This document shows positions 63,979 through 64,000 of a stretch of DNA of 64,000 nt, in pieces. Source of the stretch: Calothrix sp. NIES-4101 (GTDB taxonomy: Bacteria; Cyanobacteriota; Cyanobacteriia; Cyanobacteriales; Nostocaceae); NCBI GenBank assembly GCA_004296455.1, contig AP018280.1:6746794-6810793 (forward strand). Reading direction: 5' to 3'. The position numbers were made by a program, and so were the translations under genes. The notes under the pieces are model-generated. The model saw nothing but the letters and a program-made list of their open reading frames with translations. It did no database searches and was not told where the DNA came from. The first letter of the stretch is position 1. Every line of letters begins with the position of its first letter.

Positions 63979-64000
63979 ATGTTGAAGAAGTCTTTTGCTC
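63979..64000 (+). CDS. Start of a gene cut by the window edge
   Basis: ATG followed by codons for LKKSFA, the basic start of a typical signal peptide, with AGAAGG ten bases upstream. Only seven codons are in the window, so product is unknown. Confidence 0.45.

Noticed and set aside
1-64000. GCGATCGC octamers as regulatory sites
   Set aside because: They are scattered through coding and non-coding DNA, as HIP1 is in many cyanobacteria.

Overview
The window looks like the chromosome of a filamentous, probably Nostocales-type cyanobacterium. Direct clues are the many GCGATCGC (HIP1) octamers, moderate-to-low GC, XisH/XisI genes, Uma2-family genes, DUF1822/DUF928 genes, an SbtA-type bicarbonate transporter fragment and caspase/CHAT-type proteases. 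Exact genus cannot be told from sequence reading alone. No rRNA, tRNA or CRISPR array was recognised.

Layout. (1) 1-1.0 kb: a truncated or window-edge caspase-like (C14) protein. (2) 1.5-11.6 kb: a RiPP/bacteriocin locus. On the + strand lie an APH-fold kinase, a HopA1-domain protein and four tandem double-glycine precursor genes, one of them only 57 codons long. Convergent on the - strand is an export operon: HTH protein, C39-peptidase ABC exporter, HlyD adaptor, parvulin-like isomerase. The kinase/HopA1 pair resembles the split Ser/Thr phosphorylation-elimination enzymes of class V lanthipeptides and thioamitides. (3) 12.1-28.9 kb: a protease/cell-death-like island with a secreted WD40 protein, a TPR-CHAT protease, an ISKra4-type insertion, an S8 protease, and an operon of sigma-like regulator, DUF1822, CHAT-CHASE2 and DUF928.

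The most striking non-coding signal is a bipartite promoter-like element, TGCATACCCC followed 15-16 nt later by a TATA-like hexamer. It precedes the caspase, WD40, S8 and sigma-like genes, and variants face both arms of the RiPP locus. It may define one regulon driven by the sigma-like protein at 27.4-28.8 kb.

(4) 29.1-29.9 kb: decayed genes (frameshifted VOC protein, a possible transposase remnant). (5) 30.5-44.9 kb: a six-gene cluster of secreted or outer-membrane proteins (DUF11, SdrD-B-like, Ig-like plus beta-barrel, beta-helix plus OmpA, Gly-rich), partly translationally coupled. (6) 45-52.3 kb: S9 glutamyl-endopeptidase-like protease, a winged-helix-like protein, a zinc-ribbon protein, uvrA. 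(7) 52.5-64 kb: XisH-XisI-Uma2 nuclease-like trio, pentapeptide/HhH membrane protein, MDR oxidoreductase, an SbtA fragment, a two-gene unit with a RelE-helicase fusion and a coiled-coil membrane protein (possible defence or TA-derived system), polysaccharide deacetylase, and an XRE regulator.
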